Assembly: GCF_958450345.1 (NCBI RefSeq)
Contig: NC_088781.1
Span: forward strand, 46,115,357 to 46,179,356
DNA length: 64,000 bases
From: Calliphora vicina
Taxonomy: Eukaryota > Arthropoda > Insecta > Diptera > Calliphoridae
Direction: 5' to 3'
The notes under the pieces were generated by a model, which saw only the letters and a list, made by a program, of their open reading frames with translations, was not told where the DNA came from and did not search any database. Every line of letters begins with the position of its first letter. Position 1 is the first letter of the stretch. This document shows, in pieces, positions 24,301 through 37,100 of the stretch. A program made the translations under genes and the position numbers.

Positions 24301-25840
24301 TTTTGCCTTTAATTAATTTCTTGTAGTAAAGTTTATTTTTCTTGTTCTTTTATTACAATTATTGTTGTTCATTTTACTTTTGTAGTTTCCTTTTGATAAT
24401 TATTGCCTCTGCAACAACGATAATAATGAAAAAAAAAAGAAAAACATTTGTTTATCCGGGGGGGTTTTTAATTGTTGTTCTTTTCGTTTTCATACATTTT
24501 TGTTGTAGTCGTATGACCAGCCAGCCAGCCAGCCATTGATATCGCATTGAAATGATGAGTAATTCATTATTAAAACGTTATTAGTGTAAAAAGTAATAAT
24601 AAAAATAGAATGCACTAATTTGGTGTATTATTAAAGATTTTTGCAAACCATAAGTAAGTTTAATAAATGTTAATTTATTTTAAATTTAATTATAATTCAA
24701 CTATATCTCCGATATTTGACAATGTTATATATCCCCTTACCTTTCAAGGTATACAAGTTAAGTCAATTCCTTTGCTACGATTTCATCTCGGCGAAGTTGT
24801 AAAATAATTTTCGAAATCTGTAGTTTAAACAAGAACCAGATTAAATGTCTTAATCTTCGTTACAATAGCAAATCATATTGTTTATTTTGTGTTGAAAGTG
24901 TTGAATATTATGTCTATTAGGGTAGTCTCCAAAAAAAGTAGTAGTTTAATCGAAGCTGGATCAACAATCAAAAGCTAATTTAGTCAGGCTTTTTTCTTAT
25001 ATTTGTTCCAAAAAATTTACATAAAACCTTTTATTTAACTTGCAATGTTTGTTTGTTATAATATTATGTTCGAAAATATGAATTTATCTCCCAAAAATTT
25101 ATAAAGCTGTTTATATAATCTCTAGATCATGCACAAACCTGACGACAATGCAAAATTATGTTCGAAAATTCGAAATTAAATTCGATTTTATGTTAGACAT
25201 TTTTTTAACGATGATAAAATAATCTCTAAATCATTGGGATACTTAAAAAAATAATGCTTTTATTTGAGTCGAATTTATTACAATTTCCAACTTAAATTTT
25301 TTAAAAAATAATTAAAAATTTTCTTGAATTTTAAAAATTCAAATTTATATTCGAAATATCATGAAAAATATTTTATAGGTACAAAGCCGCTTTTCGAATA
25401 CCAATAAATCCGAAATTTTTAAAGTTATGAGGTTACGCGACATATTAAAATTAATCCTATAAATCTTTACAATTTAGTATATACTTTCCATTATTACTTT
25501 AATTGTTTAAATAAACTTCAGATCAGAATTCGAAAATCCAGAACTGGAACCAAATGTATTAATAATTTGGGATGCTTTCTATCTAATATTCAAAAAGCTT
25601 TCAAATTATATAAAAAATATTTCGAATCCGATAACAAATATCAAAGATATGATCAAATTAGCGTTTCAGAGGCACATAACTCGGAAAATATGGACCGGCG
25701 ACAAACAATTTTTTTATTTTCAAAATCACCTTCCTACCCCCTATTGCAAGGTTTGAAAAATAAGTTGAATGAAAAAAATTTTCGGCGAAAAAAATATAAG
25801 CCCTGGATCCGCCCTTATCATGTTATTTAGGGGCTTCGCT
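21313..25840. other. Intergenic region between GMF and Su(dx), left part
   Basis: The first 700 bp includes the GMF 3' UTR (several AATAAA). Positions 22730-22990 form a GC-richer island with no open frame, possibly debris of an element. The interval 23100-23700 reads like a fly 5' UTR (A-rich, with 'attgtaagttc' near 23690 as a possible donor), so a non-coding first exon of Su(dx) could lie here; this is a guess. From 24660 to 25840 the sequence is AT-rich with recurring 'attcgaaa' words and ends in dispersed-repeat sequence ('ggatccgcccttatc'). Confidence 0.4.
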
Positions 25841-25869
25841 TGGATCGTTATAGATCCAGAATATATATA
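25841..25869 (+). repeat. Repeat family A, copy 2, left flank of mariner
   Basis: 'gatccagaatatatat' matches the other copies of family A. The copy resumes after the mariner element (27044 to about 27100, 'aatgaaattttcact' and 'gaagggtata'), showing that the mariner jumped into it. Confidence 0.65.
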
Positions 25870-27043
25870 TTATGTGTATGACGTAAAAAATGCGGGATTT
25901 ACAATAGGTGGCATATTTTTTGAACGCGTGTTTTGTTTTTAATAACTTATGTATATGAGATTTTTCAGCGTACATATCTCTCAATTATTTTCACTTAGTT
26001 ATTGAACATTATAGTGTAAACAACAAAGTTTTTGTTTGCTTCGAAAGCGTCATATGCGGGAAGATTTGCTTTACTTCTTAAATTTGAAAAAAAGTGCCGC
26101 TGAAGCACACCGATTGCTCACCAAAGCTTATGGTGAATTTGTTCCATTGGTTTCACCAAGCGAGAGATGTTTTGTGCGGTTTTGAAGTGGTGATTTTTAT
26201 TTATTTAAAAAAAATGCTGTACGCCTATTAAGGCCCACTTAGCAATTTTTAACACACAAGACAATGAAAAGATTGAAGACCAAGAATTGGAAGCATTACT
26301 CTATGAAGATTGTAGTCAAACTCAACGAAAGCTTGCAAAATTATTGGAAGCTATTCAATTAGCTATTTCAAAACGTTAGCAAGCAGCTGGATTAATTTAA
26401 AAGCAGGTAAATTGGGTACCATACGGACTGAAGCCGAGAGACCTTGAAAGACGATTTTGTATGTTCAAAAAAATGTTTGAACGCTATAAAAGAAATGAAC
26501 CGAATCGTTACTTACGTTGAAAAATGGATCCATCACAATAACACGAAGGGTAAGAGATCGACACCAAAGCCAAATATCCGGAGAGCTATTGTAATTATCT
26601 GTATTTGGTGGGAGCAAGTGGATCCTATTTATTATGAGCTTCTGAAATCTCACTAGACCATCACAGGGAACATGTACCGGACGCAACTGATTTATTTGAA
26701 GCGAACATTGGCCGAAAAATGCGGCCAGACATGTAATATTCTATCATGACAATGCTCAGCCACATGTTGCAATACCTGTTAAAAAGTATTTAGAATGATG
26801 TGGTTGGGAAGTTTTGCCTTGCCCCGTCCCAATACTATTTGTTTCGATCGATGCAGAACGCTCTCTCTGGGATACGCTTTACTTTGGAACAGAGAATCCG
26901 ATATTGGCTCGGAATCCATATGTTCTTAGAAAGATGGTAAAATGTCATAGCTAACAATGGCTAATACTTTGAAAAAATGTATATTGTTTCAAAATAAAAG
27001 TTAAAAATTAAAAAAATCCCTCATTTTTAAGTCATGCTTCCAA
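25870..27043 (+). pseudogene. Decayed mariner transposon, nearly full length (1174 bp)
   Basis: The ends are inverted repeats: the left reads TTATGTGTATGACGTAAAA and the right, read inward, TTGGAAGCATGACTTAAAA. TA dinucleotides flank both. The interior is a broken mariner transposase on the + strand: an N-terminal part near 26050-26170 (with the word LTKAYGEFVP), middle fragments at 26250-26660, and near 26747-26770 the conserved FYHDNA..PH block with the second catalytic Asp, followed by a C-terminal SLWDTL-like block. Frameshifts and stops interrupt it, so it cannot code for a working enzyme. A second relic lies at 48700-49455 in the opposite orientation. Confidence 0.85.
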
Positions 27044-27640
27044 TACTACTTATATGATGAATGAAATTTTCACTCACGCTGAAGGGTATACAAAACGGTA
27101 GAATTTTGTGAGGATTGTTCAGCATGAATTAATTTAAAAAAATCTTAATTTTTTTTCTCGAAAATTCTGAATAATTCGAATATTCTAAACGAGAAAAAAT
27201 ACTGGAATGCAGAAACACATCTATACAGACGGGGCCACCCTACTGTGGCAAATGTGCTGATGCGATTAAACCAGTAAAAATAATTTTTTGCTTCAATCTT
27301 ATCTTAACTATATTATGTACTTAATACTTAATTTTAATGGTTGATATAGAAATATGTACATATGTACATATTTTTGGCAGGCAATCTTATCTTAAATTGT
27401 TTATAAACTCTACTAAAATGAAAAGCCAAATACAGACATATTCTTTAACTATATACTTAACATTTTCACTTCTTTTGCCCTTATTTAATTTTCTGTTTTA
27501 ATATTCATAAAAAGAAATTCAAAACATTTTAATTTACTTGGCTATTTATTATAGCTTTATATTTCTTACAATAGATATTGTACACAAATCAATAACTATT
27601 TACTGGGGTCCGTAGACGTATTTGAACTTTTGACATACCG
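27044..27640. other. Sequence directly upstream of the Su(dx) start
   Basis: The first 60 bp end repeat family A copy 2. The rest is AT-rich and has no open frame. The last stretch before 27641 ('cttttgacataccg') is presumably 5' UTR, possibly behind an acceptor such as the 'ttttggcag' ending at 27381. No promoter element could be placed. Confidence 0.4.
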
Positions 27641-30600
27641 ATGGCCACCGGCAATGCATTAGCAGCGGCATCCGGAGGACTTGTAGCTGCATCAGTTGCT
27701 TCTACGGGTGATTTAGGGCCTTCTTTGCCCACCTTAAGCAATGGCAGCTCCTCCATGGCCGCCTCAACACATCAAGGCAATCAAGGTTATCATCAATTAA
27801 GTGTGACAAGTAAGTGCATGTTTTGCTATAAATAGATTTACTTTGCTAATTTGTAACATTTGATTTTGTTCCCACAGTCGAAGAAGCGTCACTGCGTAAT
27901 AGTGGATTTTTAAAGCCAAATCCATATGTTGAGCTGCTAATCGATAATAAAAGTAAACGTAAAACAGATTTTGTTAAAAACACCTACTTGCCGAAATGGA
28001 ATGAAGAATTTACAGTATTGGTAAGTTAATAACTTTAAATCTAATTACAACTGGATTTGCTAAGAAAAATATTATTTCCTAGCAAAATAGTTTATTTTAA
28101 AATCATATCTGTTTTCATAATTATTCGAATTAAATTAGTATCAAAGTATTTAATCAACTTATTATAACATATTTACCTTAAATATTGACACATGCACACA
28201 CTTTATTTTGTATATATTTAAATTTAGTTTGTTGAGCTCAATTTAATGTTGGCCTTTTTACTTAATAACTTTCCTGCCATTTACCTTTTCTTGTCAATTT
28301 TCTAATTGTTTGTTTTTCATGTTTTTTTTCCAACGTATTTTTATTTTGTTACCAATTTGTTGGTGTTGTCTGTCTTCAATGTCGTCAATTCATTTTGACG
28401 GGATTTTCATGTTAATTTTTATTTATTTGCATTAATGAACATATTTTGTGTTGACATATACACAACAGAGCCCAAGCTTTTGTGTTTGACGATATAGATT
28501 TTCATCTATATAATTTTGTTTTTGTTACTGATAGATAGGAAATTGATAATGTAATTTTTGTTGTTGTTGTTGTTGTTTGTGAAACATTTTAGGAACATTA
28601 TTATTAATTGATAATAATAACTGCATTAACGATTTTTTGTTGTATATAAATGTGTTCTTTTTCTGTAGGCTTGGTCATATACATTTAGTGCTGCTTGTTA
28701 GTATTTTCTGTTTAGTCATCGTTTAGTTTAAATGTAAGCTCATTAAAAATATTCAATTTGCTAAAAACACATTTTGTTGTAATATAATATTTTAAGTAAC
28801 GTTTAAAGGTGGTCTTATATTTGTTTAAAATTATCTTATTACCTTTCGATTTGTTTGAATAGCGTTATTTTGAAAATCATGTAAATTGTTTATTGAAAAT
28901 TCCTGGCAAATTAGGCTAAATTAAATTTGTATTTCTTTAGTCAATCTAAATTTTTGGCATATATACTTTAAATTTTTTAAATTTTATGCACCCATGAAAG
29001 GTCAGTTTTAAATTAAAAACAAGTAAACAAAGAGTATTCGGTCAAGACCGACCATAAAATATCATACACTCAGTATATGAGCAAATTATGGACCAATCGC
29101 AAATATTCTATGTGAATTTAAGCTATGAATCTAAAGTTTTTGAAATAACTCTTCCATATATTCAAATTACCATTTAATATTTTATTTTTGTAAAATTTTA
29201 TTTTTTTATTGCCTGTTTTTTGAGATTTTATAAAAAAATTAACGATTTTTGTGAAATTAGTTTTTTTTTTAATTAGAAATTTATTTGTGAAATTTGAGAA
29301 TTTATAATTTTTTGACGATCATTTTTAATAAACGAAATTTTATATTTGCAATTTTTTAATTAAGAGTTTTTACTGAAATAAGATATTTTTTTAAAATAGT
29401 GATTTTAAAATAAGTTTTTGGAAATAATTTGGCTCTTTCTGAACTGGCCCATACTCAAAATATTAAAAATTATTATATTTTAATACAAGCTGACGCGACA
29501 GACGTTTTCCTATCCTAGTTAAATAAATGCTTGTGTTCGATTTGTGAATTTGTGAGAAACGGTTTGAAAAGGGTAAAAATGAGAGACAACGAACCTAAGT
29601 TTCGATCACTCGAGCTCCTTTTCATGATTAAACGCTTATTGGCCAAGTTATTAGGGAATTTAGATATTTTGAGTTTTTATATATAAACTCGATTTTTGTT
29701 AAGAAATATGAGTGATCACAGATCGAGCTTCTTTTCTTGATTCAACGCTTATTGGACAAGTTATTAGCGAATTTAGATATTTTGAGTTTTTATATAAAAA
29801 ATGTATTTTTGGTCAGAAATATGTGTGATCACAGATCGATTTCTTGATTAATCGCTTATTGGTCAGAAATATCGATTTTTGGTCAGAAATATGAGTGATC
29901 AAAGATCGAACTCCTTTTCTTGATTAAACGCTTATTGGCCAAGTTATTAGCGAATTTAGATATTTTGAGTTTTTATATAAAAACTCGATTTTTGGTCAGA
30001 AATATGAGTGATCACAGATTGAGCTCCTTTTCTTGATTAAACGCTTATTGCAAAAGTTATTTTCGATTTAAGCTATTGTGAGTTTTTATATAAGTAATCG
30101 AATTTTGGTCTGAAATATGATTGATCATAGACCGATGTATTTTGCAGATGTATTTAATAAGTCGACGTATTAGTGGACGTGGACAATTTTTATTTATGTA
30201 AAAACTTTTGCGGACTAGATATATCAAAAAAAAGGGGAGTGGTCAATTTTACTTTCAGTAAAAACTTAAATAGGTTTGCCATGACCATTTAAACAAAAAA
30301 ATAGCCAAATCGATGTAGCCGTTTTCCGATTTTAGATAATTCGAAAAAAGTGGGCGTGGTTAATTTTTCATTCCGTAAAAACCTAAGTTGGGCTATGACC
30401 AACATTTAAAAAAAAAATTTTTGTAAATCGGTGTCTACTGATGCAATTACCAACGAACGACATTTGATTTTTATTTATATAGATTCAAGTCTTGATTTGC
30501 ATTAAATGTTCTTGTTCCCTTTATTTTTGAATGATCGCAAATAAAAGTTACAGCCTGGCCTTTAAGAAAAATGCGAAATTAAAAGTTAATCAAATTATTT

Positions 30601-33600
30601 TTTTTTTTAATTTTGATCACTTTTATGAGACTTCCATTAACTCTTTCAGCAAAAGTTTTATGAATATAAGTTTATAATCAAAACAATTGCATTTTTACTT
30701 TAATTTGGTTTCATATATTATGAAAAATAAGAACAAAATAGAAATACAGCTAAAGGTTTTTATGGAATAAGGTGGTTAGTTTATTAAGCATTAAAAAAAT
30801 TATTTTTAATTGGCATTAAAAGTAATTATGTTTGAAAACTTATCAAACCAAACGAAATAGTTGTATAGGTGTGACATTCTCCAATTCTTTATATCATTTG
30901 GTATACCCCCACTCTCTGTGTAATCAACCGGATCTTCCAATCGACAAATTTTCGGCATTTTGATTCCACTACAGCAATTTGAGTAAAGTTACTAACAGAA
31001 GTATTAGCCAAATTTTATAGAGGTACATATGTCATCATCCGAATCAAAATCTCCATCATATTTTGACTGGAGCCCCGAAGGTATGTCACCGGACACCATC
31101 ATCAGATCGAATTGCTCCTAATATTTCTGTTTTTCGTCGGGTCCAAGACTGCAGACACATTCCCATACATTCGAACAAAGTTTCTTTAATTTAATGTTAA
31201 AAAATAACATAATATTATGTGGATAAATACATTATATAATACCTGTTTCAGTCACAGTGGTTAGTAATCTAACCACTCTATTACTTAGGTTATTTATCAA
31301 AATTTGTTAGCACAATCCAACAAAACAAACACTAAATAACAACGTAACACTGAATTTGGTGAACAATAAACACTCTGACCTTTTATTTATCGAATGCGGG
31401 AAAACTTCTTAAAAAAACTGCGGTTTACAATATTTTCAACTTAATATATTAATCTAACCAGAGCAACCTGACGGCAAAGTTTTGCCAAACAAACTTAAAC
31501 AATGACTTAAAAAGATTTAGTTGTCTAGCAAAATGCCATTAGATGTCACTAAAAATTATTTAAAGACTCTAGAAAAGGTGGTTAGACCACCAAAGTGACC
31601 ACTAAACCGGAGAGTTAACCAAAAATTATACATCCCAATTCAATCTCTATCTAAAGTGATCAAGATTGCCTAATTAAAGTGTATCCCTTATTTTTAGTAT
31701 CAACTTTCGATGTATTATATACAAATGAAACAATGAATTTTACCCCAAACTTTTGTCATTGGCCTAAGCAGTTTGTGGTTGAATCTCAGCCAAATTATTT
31801 GTGTAGAAAAAAGTTCTGACAGTTTAGAATTGATTACTAGTGATTCCCCTCTTAACGACCTGAGTTTAACGCGGCCAAAGATTATTATATTAGCGACAGC
31901 TGATAGTACTGTTACACCAAAACGTATTTTTGTATCAAGGTTGGCTTTCGCTACCCCTAAATCACCGAAATACAGCAATTACCGTTACATCTTAATTACC
32001 GTTACCGAAACAAAACAACGTTACATATAAAAAACAATTTTTCTATAAATAATTTTAAATTATGAAAATACAACTTTTTTATTCCATAACTGAATTTATT
32101 AAAATCTAGCGAAATTAAAATATAATGAATATTTTATTAAAAATTTAAATCAGTTTGAAATTACCGTTGTCATTAAAACGGTAACCTAAATAAGCCAAAA
32201 TACGGAAAAAATGGGAAAGAAAATTATCATTTATTCACCATTCCGCTATCTCCGCGTCTGCCTCTAACGAAACAATCCTAACTAGTATTACCATAACCTT
32301 TTGTACCAAATATTCGGTCTCGAATTATGCCAAATTTCGGCGAAAAAACGAATTTCATCACTATATTAATTACACATTATGACAATTATGAATGTTCAGG
32401 TCATTAACTGAGGGATCCTTGTATGGGGACTAGGGATTTTTCAACATAGAGTATTTATTGAACTACCAGCTGGCTCCTTTCGTTTGGATCTTATCGTTTG
32501 TTCCACAGTCAGACAGACGAATAATGCTAGATCGTCTTAGAATCATTATCAGCCCAATTATGAATAAAAACTCCCCGGGGTTTTTTCCCTTTTCTCATTT
32601 TTCCTATTCAAATTCAATGGGAAAAAACTCCCAGGGAACAAACTCTCGGGGAATTTTTTATTCATAATTGGGCTGTATGAGAACCCAGAGTATATATACA
32701 AATATTTTTATGAAAATAATTTAAAATGTTTAATAGTGTTTTCACGCACTGTTGTTTTAAATACAATTTTAGTCACTTTTTGAAAATATTATATTTAAAG
32801 AATAACAAGAAAATAATCATTTAATTACCATGTATTGATTTTATTTTGTTTAAATTGTTATTCAAATAGAAAATATAGAAGGAAACATTTTTGAAACAAT
32901 ATTTACAATTATAATTTTGGACTTTTATATACCTTTTGTAATTTTAAAATACTTTATAGTACAGATTTAGCTTAAATCGGAGCTATTTAAATATTTAAAA
33001 TAGGATTTATGTGGAAATAGAAATATGTGTAACCTTTAGATGTCGATTTAAAACAGATTTTGCAATAAAAATATATTTGAAAATAGTTTCATCCTTATGA
33101 ATATATAGTTATTAATTGAACAATACCTATTTTATTGGCCAATAAGGATTTCTTTGTATTAATATTAAATAAATAAAATTAAAATTAATTTTTCTTTTAA
33201 TATTATATTGCATGATTGTATTGTAATTTTTTTTAAGTGTTTTTAGCGTTAAATTACCATAGTTATTTTGTTTAAAAAGAAAAATTTTACATTTCATTAC
33301 AACACACAATATTAAGTAAAAAAATAAAAAAATTGCTTCCAAAAATACCCTGGCTAACAGATGAAAACAGTTAAAAATCATTATTATTTAATTCTTTACT
33401 ATCCTTGCAACTTTTGGTTTTGGCTTTCCTTCATGCACGATCTAACAAAAAAGAACCATAATCTCATCATCTCCATTAATTTAACAAACAAGAGAACAAC
33501 AACCAGACAATTGAAAACAATTTATTTCTTTTAGATTACGCCCCATTCAGTTTTACACTTCAAGGTATTGGATCATTCTAGCTTTCGCAAAGATGCAATG

Positions 33601-34107
33601 CTCGGTGAGCGCACCATTAGTTTGGCTCACATTTTGCAACACTATAATGGGCGTTGTGAGTTTTTGGAAGTGAGTATGGACCTGTTGGTCACCTCTAAAT
33701 CGGACAATCGTCAAACGAAAAGTGGTGAATTAGTGGCCATATTGAATGGTCTAAAATTGGATATGACCAATGTGATGATACAAAATGGCAATGGCTCGTT
33801 AATGCCAAATGCTGCAGGTGATGGGGCAAATGGTGCTGGAGCATCAGGCGCTGCAGCGGCTCCGGGTCGTACTTGTATGATTTATGGTGGTGTTAGGACA
33901 CGGGTGCGTATGCGTTCAACGGGTAGTGTTAGTGAAAGTGGTGCCGTGGGCCCAGGTCGATCTCCTGTAGCCATGCAAAATGGTAATTTAGAACGTAGCA
34001 GTAGTTCGGGAGCAATGATACCACAAACTGGTGCTGTACGTAGAGCACCAAATCCTCCTAGTGGTACTTGGGATCCTCAAACGGCAGCAGCTATGGCTGC
34101 CCAACAG

Positions 34108-34140
<33 letters not shown>

Positions 34141-37100
34141 ATGCAAATGGCACAGAATCAACGTGTAAATGGACCTACGGCAACAGCTGCTGCAGCAAAT
34201 GCACGTCCCATGTCGCAAATATATGCAAATGGGGCAGTGGCTGGTCAACAAACGCCAGCTCAACCCATGATGGAAGGTGCCGTGGGAGGTATGTTACCCG
34301 TAGCTGGTGCAGCAAATGACCAACTATCCATCATGGGCAATGGTTTGCCGGTTTCAAATGTAACGGACCAGCAATTGCAGGCTGCACAGGCAGACGATGA
34401 ACCACTGCCGGCTGGTTGGGAAATACGTTTCGATCAGTATGGTCGCCGTTACTATGTAGATCACAATACACGATCAACATATTGGGAGAAGCCCACACCA
34501 CTACCATCCGGTTGGGAAATACGCAAGGATCCACGAGGTCGAGTGTACTATGTGGATCACAATACACGCACCACCACTTGGCAAAGACCGAACAGTGAAC
34601 GCCTAATGCACTTCCAGCACTGGCAGGGTCAGCGCGCCCATGTGGTAGCACAAGGTAATCAAAGATTCCTCTATGGCCAACAACAGCAGCAGCCCACAGC
34701 CGTTACAGCTGCACCCACTCAAGACGATGAAGACAGCTTGGGTCCGTTGCCGGACGGCTGGGAGAAAAAGGTACAATCGGACAATCGTGTTTACTTTGTA
34801 AATCACAAAAATCGTACAACGCAATGGGAAGATCCTCGTACTCAGGGACAAGAAGTTAGTTTGATAAATGAAGGACCCCTACCGCCAGGTTGGGAAATTC
34901 GCTATACAGCGACAGGAGAAAGATTCTTTGTTGATCACAATTCCAGACGTACAACCTTTGATGATCCCCGTCCGGGTGCACCCAAGGGAGCCAAAGGTGT
35001 TTACGGTGTACCTAGGGCCTATGAGCGCAGTTTCCGCTGGAAACTCTCACAGTTTCGTTACCTTTGCCAGAGCAATGCTCTGCCCTCACACATCAAAATC
35101 ACTGTTACTCGCCAGACCCTTTTCGAAGATTCCTACCATCAAATAATGCGATTGCCAGCCTACGAGTTGCGTCGTCGTCTCTACATCATATTCCGCGGTG
35201 AGGAGGGCCTCGACTATGGCGGTGTATCGCGTGAATGGTTTTTCCTGCTCTCCCACGAGGTACTCAATCCCATGTATTGCCTTTTCGAGTATGCCAACAA
35301 AAATAACTATAGTCTACAAATTAATCCCGCCTCTTATGTAAATCCCGATCATTTGCAATATTTCAAATTCATCGGTCGCTTTATTGCCATGGCTCTGTAT
35401 CATGGCCGTTTCATTTACTCCGGCTTCACTATGCCCTTCTACAAGCGTATGCTCAATAAAAAACTAACCATTAAAGACATTGAAACCATCGATCCCGAGT
35501 TTTATAATTCGTTAATATGGGTGCGTGACAATAATATTGATGAGTGCGGTCTGGATCTGTGGTTCAGTGTGGACTTTGAGGTCTTGGGACAAATCATTCA
35601 TCATGAGTTGAAGGAAAATGGTGAAAAGGAAAAAGTATCGGAAGAAAATAAAGAAGAGTATATAACGTTAATGACCGAATGGAGAATGACACGGTAAGTG
35701 ATTTATTTATAAATTTTCATTATTACTCTATAGCATCAGCTAAACTTGAAAAACTGATATAGATTTGACTAGATTTATGTACAAATTTATGTACAAAAGA
35801 CCTAGGCAAGACATGATATTCGCTTTAATTTTTTTTTCATCAACTCAATTCTTTCGTACTCTAGAGAGAATCAAGCTGCTAGATAACTAGTCGCATGTCT
35901 AATTCCTTTGGGTTGGGGAGATTTACAATTTCTAATACCGATCTAGTTATACTTTGCTCCCGGTTAACAAAGCATAACCAGACAAGGCAAAAATTCGACT
36001 GAGAGCTGAAGTATTCCTCTCGTCGTTATTCGACCGAAGCATTTATATCGTAGATTGTATTTCCTAGTTAATCTTAGACGAGTGCAGAATAATTAATCTC
36101 CTCGGATTGCATCCGTAGCCTTTATTTATCTCGTTGAATTCTCCTTAGCAGACAAGAACATAATATCTATATTCGAAGCTTCGTTCCAATAACAACTCAA
36201 TCGCATCCCGAAGAAGGGGTGTCTACAAGAGCAGTACACTTACACTCGGAGACCCACAGGATCCATTGTGATACCCTTTATAAATATAACCAAGTGTGAA
36301 CTAGAAGTAAAAAAATGAAATTGGAGAGAAAAAGATAGAAGCCAGGTGACATAAAGATAAGTAAAGTGAAAAACCCTGTCCAAAGAAAAATGAGAAAAAA
36401 GGGCAGGACAGGTATTGTTGTTAGAGCAGCGTAAACAAGTTTACAATATTTAATCAGGCTCTATGTAGATCAAGTCCAAAGAATTGTGCTAATTCGACTG
36501 GGTGGGTTCATAAATCCTTTGGGTTCATAAATCCGTAGGGTTGGCTGGACAGTTGAATATGTGGAGGGTGTTATGAGGAACCTGACCACATGCTGGGCAT
36601 AAGTTGAGGGCGGCACTTTAAGCCTGTTGCTCAATCCAGATCTTAGTTGTGCAAGAACGACTCATGTTTTACGCGGCAGAATATTCTCGGAATCTGCTAT
36701 CGGTGGTGGGCAACCTGCAAGTACGACATTCATACGTTATCCTGCTACCGCGGAATTGATGGCGTCTCTATGAAGCTCTCATGTACGAGCTGCGATCGAA
36801 TGGATCCTGCACATACCTCTGTATGCTCTCCTCGTATTTTCGTAGGTCCTGTCTGACATGCCTCAGGGGAGACTAAAAATGTGTGATGTCAAAGTTTGGA
36901 TGACTCCTCCCGTGACATCCCAGAAGGAACTGTTCCTTGACCTGTAGAACATTAGTTTCCTCGTAAAGGCGGTGTCTAGTTGAGTTTTACCTCCTTCATT
37001 CAGGTGGTGAAGAGTGTTGCCGATGACTTCTTTGGTGATAACTGCAGGATATGTGCAGTGAACAAATTGTTTTTTTCGTTTAGATAACCATTTACCAAAC

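Larger units (their letters stand above)
28021..33534 (+). other. Su(dx) intron 2 (5.5 kb)
   Basis: This intron splits the C2 domain. It holds AT-rich sequence to about 29030, then a short word 'tattcggtcaagaccgacca' (near 29056), a Helitron-like segment (29487 to about 30480) and a 126-bp inverted-repeat element (32550-32675). Around 30890-31330 the minus strand carries a short protein-like stretch. About 31560-32200 holds repeated 'attaccgtta' words. No functional gene is nested here as far as I can see. Confidence 0.6.

Noticed and set aside
29600..30135. Regular repeats that could suggest a CRISPR array
   Set aside because: The whole unit repeats, with no unique spacers, and this is animal DNA. 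It is a minisatellite.
30890..31330. Protein-like stretch on the minus strand (fragments such as CVCSLGPDEKQKY and SKYDGDFDSDDD)
   Set aside because: It has an internal stop, no clear splice sites and no family I recognise. It may be a transposase-derived fragment, but I cannot support a call.
31715..32030. Overlapping ORFs on both strands (87 and 85 residues)
   Set aside because: Composition and the 'attaccgtta' repeats around them point to non-coding repeat sequence.
33988..34651. Minus-strand ORFs opposite the Su(dx) linker and WW domains
   Set aside because: They are antisense shadows; the leucine run is the complement of the polyglutamine tract.
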